Made by a program: the position numbers and the translations under genes. Source: JAWKIW01 sp041394145 (GTDB taxonomy: Bacteria > Actinomycetota > Acidimicrobiia > Acidimicrobiales > Acidimicrobilacustridaceae). From it: 64,000 bases of DNA. This document shows, piece by piece, positions 43,285-51,800 of this stretch (position 1 is its first letter; the number at the start of each line of letters is the position of its first letter). The stretch lies in assembly GCA_041394145.1 (NCBI GenBank), contig JAWKIW010000004.1, positions 1 through 64,000 on the forward strand, given 5' to 3'. The notes beneath the pieces are model-generated. The model searched no databases, was not told the origin of the DNA, and saw only the letters and a list, made by a program, of their open reading frames with translations.

Positions 43285-43884
43285 GTGATCCGGCTGCTGC
43301 GCCTCGCCCTCAAGGTCGGCCTCGCCCTCGTCGGCCTCGTGGTCCTGTACTTCGCCGTCACCTTCGTGCAGGTGTGGTGGACGGGCCGTCAGGACGAGGC
43401 ACGGCCGGCGTCGGCGATCGTCGTGCTCGGCGCCGCGCAGTGGAACGGCAAGCCGTCGCCGGTGCTCGCCGCTCGCCTCGACCACGCAGCCGAGCTGTAC
43501 CGGCAGGGTGTGGCACCGACCATCGTCGTCACCGGTGGAAAGCAGGCCGGCGATCGGGTGACCCAGGGCTTCGCCGGCTACGACTACCTCCGCAAGAAGG
43601 GCGTGCCCGAGGGCGCGCTGAAGATCGAGGTCGACGGCACCGACACGTACGAGGAGCTGTCGGCCGCGTCGCTCATCGTGCGCAACGGCGGCGCCGGCAA
43701 CGACGTGGTGCTGGTGTCGGACCCCTACCACCTCATGAGAGCCGAGGGGATCGCTCGGGAGGTCGGGCTCGAGCCGGTCGGCTCACCCACGGACTCGCCG
43801 ACGAGCATCGGCCAGTACGCCCGCGAGACGCTCGCCGTGGGCGTCGGGCGGCTGCTCGGCTACGGGCGCCTCAGCCGCTTCTAG
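43285..43884 (+). CDS. YdcF/DUF218 family membrane-anchored protein
   Basis: 199 residues. One N-terminal membrane helix (LALVGLVVLYFAVTFVQVWW) and a periplasmic DUF218 domain: ASAIVVLGAAQWNGKPSPVL, HAAELYRQGVAPTIVVTGGK, GTDTYEELSAASLIVR and DVVLVSDPYHLMRAEGIARE. Relatives include SanA and YdcF and are linked to envelope barrier function. GTG at 43285 was chosen; a GTG at 43274 is another option in a different frame. Confidence 0.82.
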   Translation: MIRLLRLALKVGLALVGLVVLYFAVTFVQVWWTGRQDEARPASAIVVLGAAQWNGKPSPVLAARLDHAAELYRQGVAPTIVVTGGKQAGDRVTQGFAGYDYLRKKGVPEGALKIEVDGTDTYEELSAASLIVRNGGAGNDVVLVSDPYHLMRAEGIAREVGLEPVGSPTDSPTSIGQYARETLAVGVGRLLGYGRLSRF

Positions 43885-44013
43885 CCCGCGGCGCGTGGCC
43901 GGCGGCTGGGCCGAGGGTTCGTCCGACGCTCCGCCACCGGCTGTCCCCGTGGCTCGAGATCTCGGCCCGGCGGACGGACACCGCCGATCGGCGTGGCGGC
44001 GTCGGGCGCGCCA

Positions 44014-44039
44014 GGGGCCGCAGGCGAACCTGCGGCCCC
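44014..44039. terminator. Bidirectional hairpin terminator
   Basis: Perfect 11-bp stem GGGGCCGCAGG / CCTGCGGCCCC with a CGAA tetraloop between two convergent genes. No T-run. Confidence 0.8.
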
Positions 44040-44093
44040 GTGGTCGTCGACCGAGCCCCGCCGGCTCGGCCGCCCGCCGGATCGGTCCGGCTC

Positions 44094-44219
44094 CTAGAAG
44101 AGCCTGGTGCCGGCGCGACCGCTGTCCTTGCCGCCGGTGGCCCGGCGGGCGCCGTAGGGCTTGGGGCCGTAGCGGGCCGGCCCGTAGCGGGTGGCCTTCT
44201 TCGAGCGGGGGACGGACAT
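44094..44219 (-). CDS. Small basic protein, 41 residues
   Basis: MSVPRSKKATRYGPARYGPK, then an Arg/Gly-rich tail ending AGTRLF. Twelve of 41 residues are Lys or Arg and there is almost no acid. A strong GGAGG lies 7 nt before the ATG and a terminator hairpin lies downstream, so it is a convincing small gene despite its size. I do not recognise a family; nucleic-acid or ribosome binding would fit the composition. Confidence 0.65.
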   Translation of the reverse strand: MSVPRSKKATRYGPARYGPKPYGARRATGGKDSGRAGTRLF

Positions 44220-44469
44220 TGGCAGCCTCCTGGATCTGTGGCCACGGTGCCAGGCGCCCGTCGGGGGAGTGGGCGCCGCCGGCAGTGTCGCGGGGCCGTG
44301 GGTCGAGGCTGTCACCGGATGGTGTGCGGCGTGTCACGAGTGTCTGACCCCACCCTTGCCGGCCGCGGTGTCCGCCGGCGGCGGACCCACCCGGTACGAT
44401 CCGCCCGACCCCCGCCTTCGGGGGCGCGCGGAGCACGATCCGCACTTCGGCCCCGCAGGGGAGGCAGGC

Positions 44470-44772
44470 ATGCTCGTGAGCGTTCTGGTCCGCCGCCTCA
44501 AGAAGGGCAAGACCTACGAGGACTTCCGTGCCGCGTGGGCGTCCGACGACCGCTACGGCGCGCCGGTGAAGGTGATCAACGCCCGCAGCCTCGACGATCC
44601 CGACGAGGTCGTGTCCATCGGACTCATGGACATCGACACCGACGAGCTGGCCGAGCTGCTCGGGCGGGTGGCCGACCAGGAGCGGGCCCGCCACGACCGC
44701 ATCGCCGAGATCATCGAGGAGACGCGCCTCACCGGCTTCTACGAGGTGCAGGACGTCGACGACCTGACCTGA
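44470..44772 (+). CDS. Dimeric alpha-beta-barrel-like small protein
   Basis: 100 residues: MLVSVLVRRLKKGKTYEDFR, AAWASDDRYGAPVKVINARS, then an acidic helix (EVVSIGLMDIDTDELAELLG) and VTGFYEV-like end (ETRLTGFYEVQDVDDL). The pattern of two beta-alpha-beta units suits the ABM/EthD-like ferredoxin fold. GGGAGG is 6 nt upstream of the ATG. The TACGAT at 44394-44399 could be its -10. Function unknown; no partner gene. Confidence 0.65.
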   Translation: MLVSVLVRRLKKGKTYEDFRAAWASDDRYGAPVKVINARSLDDPDEVVSIGLMDIDTDELAELLGRVADQERARHDRIAEIIEETRLTGFYEVQDVDDLT

Positions 44773-44871
44773 CCTCCGCCCGGCGCGGTCCGCGGACGGA
44801 CTGGGTGAGGTCGGGGGCGAGCGGGTGCGCTTTGGCCCGGTCCTTGCCGCTCGCTACGATGCAGGTTCCCT

Positions 44872-44943
44872 TCGGGGGTGGTGTAATCGGTAACACAGGT
44901 GGTTCTGGTCCATCTATTGGGGGTTCGAGTCCTCCCCCCCGAG
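44872..44943 (+). tRNA. tRNA-Gln (CTG)
   Basis: Cloverleaf: acceptor TCGGGGG/CCCCCGA, D-stem GTGT/ACAC, anticodon stem GGTGG/CCATC with loop TTCTGGT (anticodon CTG), T-stem GGGGG/CCTCC. CC but not the final A is encoded. Promoter TTGGCC (44832) - 17 nt - TACGAT (44855). Confidence 0.93.
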
Positions 44944-45126
44944 CCGAAGCGGAACCGACCCGGGCCTCGCGCCCGGGTCGTGTCGCGGTGCGCCGCCGGT
45001 CTGTGGGGTCGCGATCGACGCGGTCGGCGGATCGGGGCCCGAACGTCCGCCTTGGGGCCGCCAGGGCCGGCTCGCTATGCTGCCCGGGCTGCACCGGCGG
45101 CGTCGTCGACGCCAGCGGTCTGCCGA

Positions 45127-45202
45127 GCCCCCATCGTCTAGCGGCCTAGGACACCACCCTCTCAAGGTGGCGACACGGGTTCAAATCCCGTTGGGGGTGC
45201 CA
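45127..45202 (+). tRNA. tRNA-Glu (CTC)
   Basis: Acceptor GCCCCCA/TGGGGGT, anticodon stem CCACC/GGTGG with loop CTCTCAA (anticodon CTC), T-arm ACGGG-TTCAAAT-CCCGT, CCA encoded. Promoter TTGGGG (45052) - 18 nt - TATGCT (45076). A tyrosine integrase starts 94 nt after its 3' end, making this the likely attachment gene. Confidence 0.95.
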
Positions 45203-45208
45203 CAAAAG

Positions 45209-45240
45209 GGCAGGTCAGAGGTCATTTTCTCTGACCTGCC
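45209..45240. terminator. Perfect 12-bp hairpin between tRNA-Glu and integrase
   Basis: GGCAGGTCAGAG / CTCTGACCTGCC with loop GTCATTTT. On the minus strand it is followed by CTTTTG. It may end transcripts or form integrase/excisionase arm structure next to the attachment site. Confidence 0.7.
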
Positions 45241-45283
45241 TCTGCGTTTCCGGGTAGTCGCCCAACGGTCTGCCCAACGTCAG

Positions 45284-45289
45284 TAGGTT
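45284..45289 (+). promoter_or_regulatory. -10 element of leaderless integrase gene
   Basis: TAGGTT ends six nt before the GTG at 45296. Confidence 0.5.
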
Positions 45290-45295
45290 GTTCCG

Positions 45296-46456
45296 GTGGC
45301 GAATCGGCCCCGGAAGCAGGCGGACTCGGCGCTGCGATTCCGTGATGGAGCGTGGCGGCTTCGTGTCTACATCGGTCGAGTGGACGGCAAACCCCGTCAC
45401 GTGCACCGGACTGTGCGAGCGCCGAACACCCGCGACGGCCGGCGGGCAGCAGAGACGGAACTCGCCCGACTTCGGATAGAGGTCGCCGAAGGAGCTGTGG
45501 TGGCCGACGGTGCCCGGACGGTTGCGGACGTGGTCCGAGCCTACGTGGCACACCTCGCGGCCCTCGGCTCGTCGCCGAAGACGCTCGATGAGCGTCGACG
45601 GATGGCCGGGAGAATTTCGCAGGACCCGCTCGGCTCGATTCCGATCCAGCGCCTGGGGGTCAAGGACCTCGACGACTACTACGGCCGGCTGATCCAGGCA
45701 GGGCTGAAGCGGTCGACGGTGCGCGGCTACTACTCCCTGATCCGGGCTGCGGGCAACAAGGCCGTCGATTGGGGTTGGACCGTTTCGCGGCCCTGGAGTC
45801 GGGCGAAGCCGCCGCCCGCGGAGGATCGCAGACCGAGTCCGCCTGCGGCCGAAGCTGTCAGGGAACTCCTGGCTGCTGCCGATCCGCAGATGCGGGTCTT
45901 CGTGCGGTTGGCGGCGACCGTTGGATCACGTCGCGGGGAGCTGTGCGCCTTACGTTGGAACCAGGTCGACTGGGAATCCGGGACGGTGCGCATCAACGAC
46001 GCAGTCGTCGTAGCGAAGGGGGCTGGTGTCGTCCACCGGGGCGCAACCAAGACCACAGAGGTGCCGGTCGTCGCTCTAGGCCCAGCCACCCAGAACCTGC
46101 TCCGTGAATGGCGCGGTCGCCGAGAGGCAGTGGCTGCCGAACTCGGAAACACCTTCGATGAGTCTTCCTATGTCTTCTCGGACGATCCGTTGGGGCGTAC
46201 TCCCTGGCGGCCGGACAGCACGAGTCGGAAGTTCCGTCGTCTGTGCGCGAAGGTCGGGCTGACAGGCGTGCGACTGCACGACCTTCGGCACTTCGTCGGC
46301 ACGGAGGGCGTCGATCGCTCGAACATCAAAGTCGTGCAGCAGAGGCTGGGCCACCGCGACCTACGGACGACGCTGGGGATCTACGCCGCGCGCCGTGATG
46401 CCGCCGATGTTCGACTCGCGCATGACCTGGACGAGCTGCTCGGAGAAGGTGACTGA
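45296..46456 (+). CDS. Tyrosine recombinase / integrase
   Basis: 386 residues. N-terminal AP2-like arm-binding domain (RDGAWRLRVYIGRVDGKPRH), SAM-like core-binding domain (VVRAYVAHLAALGSSPKTLD), and catalytic domain with R in VGSRRGELCALRWNQVD (~residue 212), HDLRHFVG (~328), LGHRDLRTTLGIYA (His and Tyr, ~348-361). All five catalytic positions seem present. It integrates a mobile element by site-specific recombination; being directly behind tRNA-Glu in the same direction strongly suggests that gene is the target. Codon use is less GC-biased than flanking housekeeping genes. Confidence 0.9.
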   Translation: MANRPRKQADSALRFRDGAWRLRVYIGRVDGKPRHVHRTVRAPNTRDGRRAAETELARLRIEVAEGAVVADGARTVADVVRAYVAHLAALGSSPKTLDERRRMAGRISQDPLGSIPIQRLGVKDLDDYYGRLIQAGLKRSTVRGYYSLIRAAGNKAVDWGWTVSRPWSRAKPPPAEDRRPSPPAAEAVRELLAAADPQMRVFVRLAATVGSRRGELCALRWNQVDWESGTVRINDAVVVAKGAGVVHRGATKTTEVPVVALGPATQNLLREWRGRREAVAAELGNTFDESSYVFSDDPLGRTPWRPDSTSRKFRRLCAKVGLTGVRLHDLRHFVGTEGVDRSNIKVVQQRLGHRDLRTTLGIYAARRDAADVRLAHDLDELLGEGD

Positions 46457-46533
46457 CGGCTCGACGTTCCCGATGGCAAGAGCCGATGGGTGGCGCGCTC
46501 GGAGGTGTCCGGTTTCATGAGATCCCGGATCCC

Positions 46534-46553
46534 TGTCGCGAGACATGGCGGAC
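46534..46553. repeat. Left terminal inverted repeat of the IS
   Basis: TGTCGCGAGACATGGCGGAC; pairs with 47781-47800 with two mismatches. Confidence 0.8.
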
Positions 46554-46569
46554 CAGACCATGAAGGACC

Positions 46570-47754
46570 ATGCGCATGGATCTGGCTGGCTATGTCGTCA
46601 ACGCAGTGCTCGTGGAGGGTCGCAGCGTCAAGGAGGTGTGCGAGGCCCACAACATCTCGCGTAGTTGGCTGTACGAGTTGATCGCCCGCTACCGCGAGCT
46701 GGGCGACGAAGGTCTTGAGCCCCGATCGAAGCGGCCCCACTCCTTGCCGACGCGGGTGCCAGCGAGCGTCGAGGATGAGATCGTGGCGCTGCGCAAGGAG
46801 CTGACCGAGCTCGGCGTCGATGCCGGCGCTCACACGATCCACTACCACCTCCAGGCCCGCTACCGGCGACGTCGCCGGGCGGTGCCATCGGTGGCCACGA
46901 TCTGGCGGGTGCTGTCCCGGCGGGGCTTCGTGACCCCGCAGCCCCAGAAGCGACCGAAGAGCTCGTGGAAGCGCTTCCAGGCCGAGCTGCCCAATGAGTG
47001 CTGGCAGGCCGACACCACCCACTGGGGCCTCGCCAACGGCACCGACGTCGAGATCCTCAACGTCATCGACGACCACTCCCGCCTGCTGGTCGCCTCCCGG
47101 GCCTTCGTGACCGCCAAGGCCGCCGACGTGGTCGAGACCTTCCACCTCGGTGCCTCCGAGCTGGGCGTTCCCGCCTCGATGCTGACCGACAACGGCGCCA
47201 TCTTCACCGCCGAGAGCCGCAACGGGGCCTGCGCCATCGAGGTGGAGCTGCTCGCCCTCGGCGTCGAGTACAAGCACTCCCGCCCCTACCACCCCCAGAC
47301 CTGCGGCAAGGTCGAACGCTTCCATCAGACCCTCAAGCGCTGGCTCGCCAAGCAACGCCCCGCCCGGACCGTCGCCCAGCTCCAAGCCCAGCTCGATCGC
47401 TTCGGCCCCTACTACAACCAGGTGCGACCGCATCGGGCTCTGGGCAGGCGCACCCCGGCCCAAGCGTTCGCGGCGCGCACCAAGGCCACGCCCCGCCGGC
47501 CCGGCATCACCGTCCCCGCCCAGCACCGCGTCCGCCGCGACCGCGTCGACAGCGGCGGCAACGTCACGCTGCGCTACCAGTCCAGGCTCCGCCACCTCGG
47601 CGTCGGCCGTCGCTACGCCGGCACCCGCGTACTACTCCTTGTCGCCGACCGCGACGTACGCGTCATCAACGAAGACGGCGAACTCCTCGCCGAGTTCACC
47701 ATCGACCCCAACAAGGACTACCAACCCCAGAAACGACCCGGACAACGACCCTAA
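46570..47754 (+). CDS. IS481-family transposase
   Basis: 394 residues. N-terminal helix-turn-helix (VKEVCEAHNISRSWLYELIA), then the rve/DDE core: first Asp in ECWQADTTHWGL, second in SMLTDNGAIFTAES, Glu in YHPQTCGKVERFHQTLKRWL. The C-terminal region (NVTLRYQSRLRHLGVGRRYA) is typical of IS481 transposases. The frame is intact and the catalytic triad complete, so the element may be active. A second in-frame ATG at 46576 is an alternative start. Confidence 0.92.
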   Translation: MRMDLAGYVVNAVLVEGRSVKEVCEAHNISRSWLYELIARYRELGDEGLEPRSKRPHSLPTRVPASVEDEIVALRKELTELGVDAGAHTIHYHLQARYRRRRRAVPSVATIWRVLSRRGFVTPQPQKRPKSSWKRFQAELPNECWQADTTHWGLANGTDVEILNVIDDHSRLLVASRAFVTAKAADVVETFHLGASELGVPASMLTDNGAIFTAESRNGACAIEVELLALGVEYKHSRPYHPQTCGKVERFHQTLKRWLAKQRPARTVAQLQAQLDRFGPYYNQVRPHRALGRRTPAQAFAARTKATPRRPGITVPAQHRVRRDRVDSGGNVTLRYQSRLRHLGVGRRYAGTRVLLLVADRDVRVINEDGELLAEFTIDPNKDYQPQKRPGQRP

Positions 47755-47757
47755 GTT

Positions 47758-47800
47758 GTCCGGGATGTCTTGAGACACCCGTCCGGGATGTCTCGCGACA
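47758..47800. repeat. Tandem right-end repeats of the IS
   Basis: Two 20-bp copies at 47758-47777 and 47781-47800, differing at two positions, separated by CCC. The outer one is the better partner of the left end. Confidence 0.75.
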
Positions 47801-47806
47801 CAACAG

Positions 47807-47851
47807 TGGCGCGCTCGGAGGGACTCGAACCCCCAACCTTCTGATCCGTAG
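47807..47851 (-). other. 3' fragment of tRNA-Arg (ACG); probable attachment-site remnant
   Basis: Minus strand reads CTACGGATCAGAAG, a T-arm GGGGG-TTCGAGT-CCCTC, CGAGCGC, G and CCA. This is the 3' half of tRNA-Arg(ACG) from the anticodon loop onward. The 5' half is missing: the bases that should form the anticodon stem do not pair. Such 3' fragments arise as att sites of elements that integrate in tRNA genes. Confidence 0.8.
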
Positions 47852-48371
47852 GGCGATGCTCCCCGCAACAGCCGAACGGGCGGAAGCGTTGATTCCGCTG
47901 TTACCCTTCTCGTCCCACTCCCAACCGATACCCTTGACGCCGACGCAGTTCTTGGGGGCATCTACGGTGCGCGAGTCCCAGGTCACCGTCTGCACGCTGA
48001 GGGCCAAGCCGACTCCCCAGTTGTTCTCGCCGTTAGAGAAGTCGTGGTCGTAGCAGACGATAACGCAAAGCCCCGGATCGAGACGCGGGGGGTGCGACTC
48101 CGCCCAGCTGTCAAGAGACTTCTTCAAGTCATCTGCGGATAGGGATCGGCGCGCCAGGCAGTCGGTCCGGCAAGATGTTGTCCGCGGCGTCTCCTGCCCC
48201 GTTGCAGATCTCGTTGCCATTGCTGTCGTGACCCCTGACGCCGGTGATGCAATAGAGCCCGCTCGGGTCGGTGTTGTTGAGCGGGTTGTTGTAGACGTAG
48301 CCGTAGGGCTCCCTCGTCCTCGCGTTGATGGGGTCGCGGGAGAGGAATTGCCCTGTTGCGGGGTCGTAGAT
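47852..48371 (-). pseudogene. Orphan Rhs C-terminal cassette (core end plus unique tip)
   Basis: Starts directly after an in-frame TAG with IYDPATGQFLSRDPINARTR, EPYGYVYNNPLNNTDPSGLY, the conserved end of the Rhs core, which parallels the main gene's LYDPTTGQFLSRDPL. It then continues with a different tip of ~120 residues (SLSADDLKKSLDSWAESHPP, VIVCYDHDFSNGENNWGVGL). No start codon or core precedes it, so it is a displaced tip, as in other Rhs loci, available for recombination onto the main gene. The frame runs on through the tRNA-Arg fragment. The GC content is visibly lower than in the flanks. Confidence 0.8.
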
Positions 48372-48404
48372 CTAGCCCGAAACTACCGCAGACTCGGGTG
48401 CGCT

Positions 48405-48839
48405 TCACTTCACGCTCTCGCCGTCCACCGGAATTGATGGATAGCGACGAGACAACTCTTGGACGAATGGAATCGCCTCTCGCGTGTACTCCACGAACAA
48501 GCGACCACGGTCGCGTACTCGAACGACGACCACTTGGACTCGATTTGGCCGTACCGATATTCGGAGAACATCCTCCATTGGCGATTCACCCCGCCGGATC
48601 CGCGACCGCCACAGTAGCTGATCGTCCACGACCTCAAGTCTCCTCACCTCGATTAGGTGAATTGCCCACGCGATCCCTGTGCCAACAGCTAGAAGAATTG
48701 TGAGTGCGACGTGATCTTCCGCTAGCCCGCCAACCACACCTATTGCAGCGAGGCCGAACGTGAAGGCCAACAGCCCACCCGTCCGCAGTGCACCCTTCCA
48801 CCCAGTTGAGTAACTCACTCCCTTGCACCATTCAGCCAT
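48405..48839 (-). CDS. Small membrane protein, candidate immunity protein of the Rhs tip
   Basis: 144 residues. Two membrane helices (ALRTGGLLAFTFGLAAIGVV and VALTILLAVGTGIAWAIHLI), then a soluble PH-like beta-rich region (RLEVVDDQLLWRSRIRRGES, NRVQVVVVRVRDRGRLFVEY). It overlaps the end of rhs by 25 nt and has no ribosome site of its own, so its translation depends on rhs. Position immediately after a polymorphic toxin tip is where immunity genes lie. Membrane location would fit a tip acting at the membrane or imported through it; this is inference. Confidence 0.6.
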   Translation of the reverse strand: MAEWCKGVSYSTGWKGALRTGGLLAFTFGLAAIGVVGGLAEDHVALTILLAVGTGIAWAIHLIEVRRLEVVDDQLLWRSRIRRGESPMEDVLRISVRPNRVQVVVVRVRDRGRLFVEYTREAIPFVQELSRRYPSIPVDGESVK

Positions 48840-51800
48840 CGGGTCAATGCGTCATACGCCCGACTGACTTGCGGAGTTATGTCTGTCTGGACCGAACCGG
48901 AGCCTCCACCTCCGAATCCCGGACCGATCGACGCACCTTCGAACCCCTGATCGCTGATGCCTACCGACCCGGCTCCTCCGATGCCTGGGCAGTAGCCTCC
49001 GTTGATCGTGACCCCCTTCCAGCTCGACGGTGGGGAGGTTGTCAATTGTGGAGATACGAAGCCCGAAAAGCCGAAACCGTTGTAGCCAAGGCCAATGGAA
49101 GTATGGATCTGCCCGCTTCCATCAAGCGTTGCTGTTATGCAGGGGACGATGGGGCAGAAGGAGGCCGTCACAGCAGCATGCTCCTTGACGTACCTAGTAA
49201 CAGACATCCCCGCCTCCGTCTGCTCACAGGAAGTCGATGGCGAAAGGGGGTTGTAGAAGCACAGCCCTGACATAGGCGTGTTGTCGTCTCCATCGAATGG
49301 CCAGAACAGTCCGCTCGGATCGGTCCGGTTGAGCGGGTTGCCGCCGGTGTAGCCGTACCCCTCGCGTGTCACGCTCACGAGTGGGTCTCTGCTGAGGAAT
49401 TGGCCGGTGGTGGGGTCGTAGAGGCGGGCTCGGAGGTTGATGTAGCCGGTTTCGGGGTCGCGGTATTCGCCGGCCCAGCCGAGGCCGGGGGTGCGTCCGG
49501 CGGTGTTCCAGGTGCCGGTGCCGGTGGCGGTGGTGGTGCCGTTGGGGCTGTAGGTCCAGGTGCCGAGCACGGTGCCTGTCTTGTCGGTGATCATGCGGGT
49601 GGAGCCGAGCTGGTCGCGATGGTAGAAGGCGGGGTTGGTGCCGGTGTTGTCGGTTTGTTCGACGGGGAGCCCGGCGTCGTCGTAGAGGTAGTGGGTGACC
49701 CCACCGGTGCTGGTCTTTTCGGTGAGCAGCAGCGGTAGTCCGCTGGCTTGGTTCCAGGTGTAGGTGGTGCTGGGGGTCCAGGTGCAGCCGGAGCCGGTAC
49801 CGGTGCAGGATTTGCCGATGCGGTTCCCGGTGGCGTCGTAGCGGTAGGTCCAGGTGTTGCGCGACGCCATGTAGTAGCCGGAGATGTCGATGATGACGTC
49901 GACGGCGGCGTTGCCGACGTAGACCGAGATCCAGCCGTCGTCGCTGACCTTGACGACGGCTGCGTTGGCGACCGATGGCAGCGCGGTGGAGTAGTTGAGG
50001 TTCGATGTTGTGGGTCGGGCCGCCCATCTGGGGTAGGCGGTGAGGTAGCCGGCGCCTTGGGCGTTGGCGGCGGTGATGTTGACGGCGACCGCGGTGATGG
50101 AGTTGTCGGGCAGCTTCGAGCCACCGGCGGGGGTCTGGCCGGCTACTTGGATGTTGACGGTCTGGCCGGCGGCCACGTGGTTCGGGTAAGGGGTGCGGCT
50201 GTCGTAGAGCCGGGCCGGGGAGGTGGTGACGTAGTCGGAACCGCCGGTGGTCTCCCCGGTGGCGGTCCAGCCGAACACGTCGACGATCACATCCACCGAG
50301 GCGGTCGTTGAACCGTTGTAGATGGCGATCTTGCCGGTCTTGCCGGCCACGGTGGACACCTTGAGGTTGGCGAGCCCGGCGAGGCTTTGTCCCGACGTGA
50401 AGCTCAAGTTGTTCGTCGCCGGGCGGGGCTCACCGGCGGGGTAGGCGGTCAAGAACCCCGCGGCTGTTGGTGACGGCACGGTGAGGTTCACGGTGACGGC
50501 AGCGACGTTGGTGTTGCCGTCGGAGCAACCGGGGATGCCGACCTGCCCGCAAATCGGTACCTCCAGCACCGCGCCAGGGGCGATCTGACCGATGGGCACC
50601 GCGGTACCTTCGGTGCGCCCGACACGGGTGTCAGCGAGCCGGGCCGGGTTCAGTGGCGTGAACGTGCCACCGTTGGCGCCCTGCGGTGTCGAGTAGAAGC
50701 CTTCGATGTCGACGATGGCGTCGGCCTGACCGGCGCCGGGGTCCTTCTTGAGCGCGATCTTGCCGTTGGCGCCGACCTTGACCACCGCCAGGTTCGAGAT
50801 GGTGGCGGTCCCGAAGTTCAGGTTGGAGGTGGCCGGCGCGGTGGTCTGGTCGGGGTACAGCGTGAAGAACCCGGCCGCGTTCGAGTTGGCGGCGGTGACG
50901 TTGACCACCACAGCGTCCACGCCGGTGGCGTCGACACCGTTGGGGCCGATGATCGACACGGTGCGCACGGTGCTGGCACCGAGCTTGCCGGTGACGCCGA
51001 ACCCGGTGCCGTCACGGGAGTCAGCGATGCGGGCCGGGGTGACCGGCGTGTACTCGCCGCCGTTGCCGGTGGCGGCTTTGGGGACCGTGGCGGTGGTCAA
51101 CCGGTTGGCCAGGTCATAGCCCAGCGTCGAGGTGGTGCCACCGTTGGGTGGCGTGACGGTGGTGCGGTTGCCGCGGTTGTCGGTCGGGTTCGTTGCGGTC
51201 CCGTAGGTGGTGGCACCCGCGGGTGGGGTGGTGCACGCCGCCGACGTGTCGCCGGGGGTCGAGTAGCACAGGCGGTTGGCCGGGTCGAACTTCTGGCCGG
51301 TGCCGGTGGCGGTGTCACCGACCCTGGACATGTTCCCGGCGGTGTCGTATCCCCAGGTGCGCACCGCGGCGCCGCTGGTCGGGCACGTCCCGGTGATCTG
51401 CTGGTCGTTGCTGCACGCCAGCCGCTGGTTGCGGTCATAGCCGTAGAAGCTGTTCGCCTGACCGGGCAGCCCGGTGACGGCTTCTTTGGTGAGGTTGGCG
51501 TTTCCGTCTCGGTTGTAGCTGACCGTGCCGAGGCTGGTCGCGCCGTTGGTGTAGGTGATCGCCTTGGTCGCGCCGACGTCGGTGAGCCGGCCCGCCGCGT
51601 CGTAGGTGAACGTGTCGACGTTCACCGGTGACGTCGCGTTGACGTAGCGGATGGCCTGGGTGTTGCCGTCGGCGTCGGGCACGATGGTGGTCACGTTGCG
51701 GGGTGACGCGAAGTCCGAGATCGAATCGAGGCGCCCGGCGTTGTCGTAGTGGCGCAGCACGCACTTGGAGCCGGCGCCGGTGGCGCAGTCGCCGGTGTTG

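Larger units (their letters stand above)
46534..47800 (+). mobile_element. IS481-like insertion sequence
   Basis: Bounded by 20-bp terminal inverted repeats: left TGTCGCGAGACATGGCGGAC (46534-46553), right GTCCGGGATGTCTCGCGACA (47781-47800); they match at 18 of 20 positions. A further near-copy of the right repeat lies just inside at 47758-47777. No clear target duplication is seen. It contains one transposase gene. Confidence 0.85.

Noticed and set aside
47807..47851. A complete tRNA-Arg gene
   Set aside because: Only the 3' half from the anticodon loop is present; bases 5' to it cannot form the anticodon or D stems.
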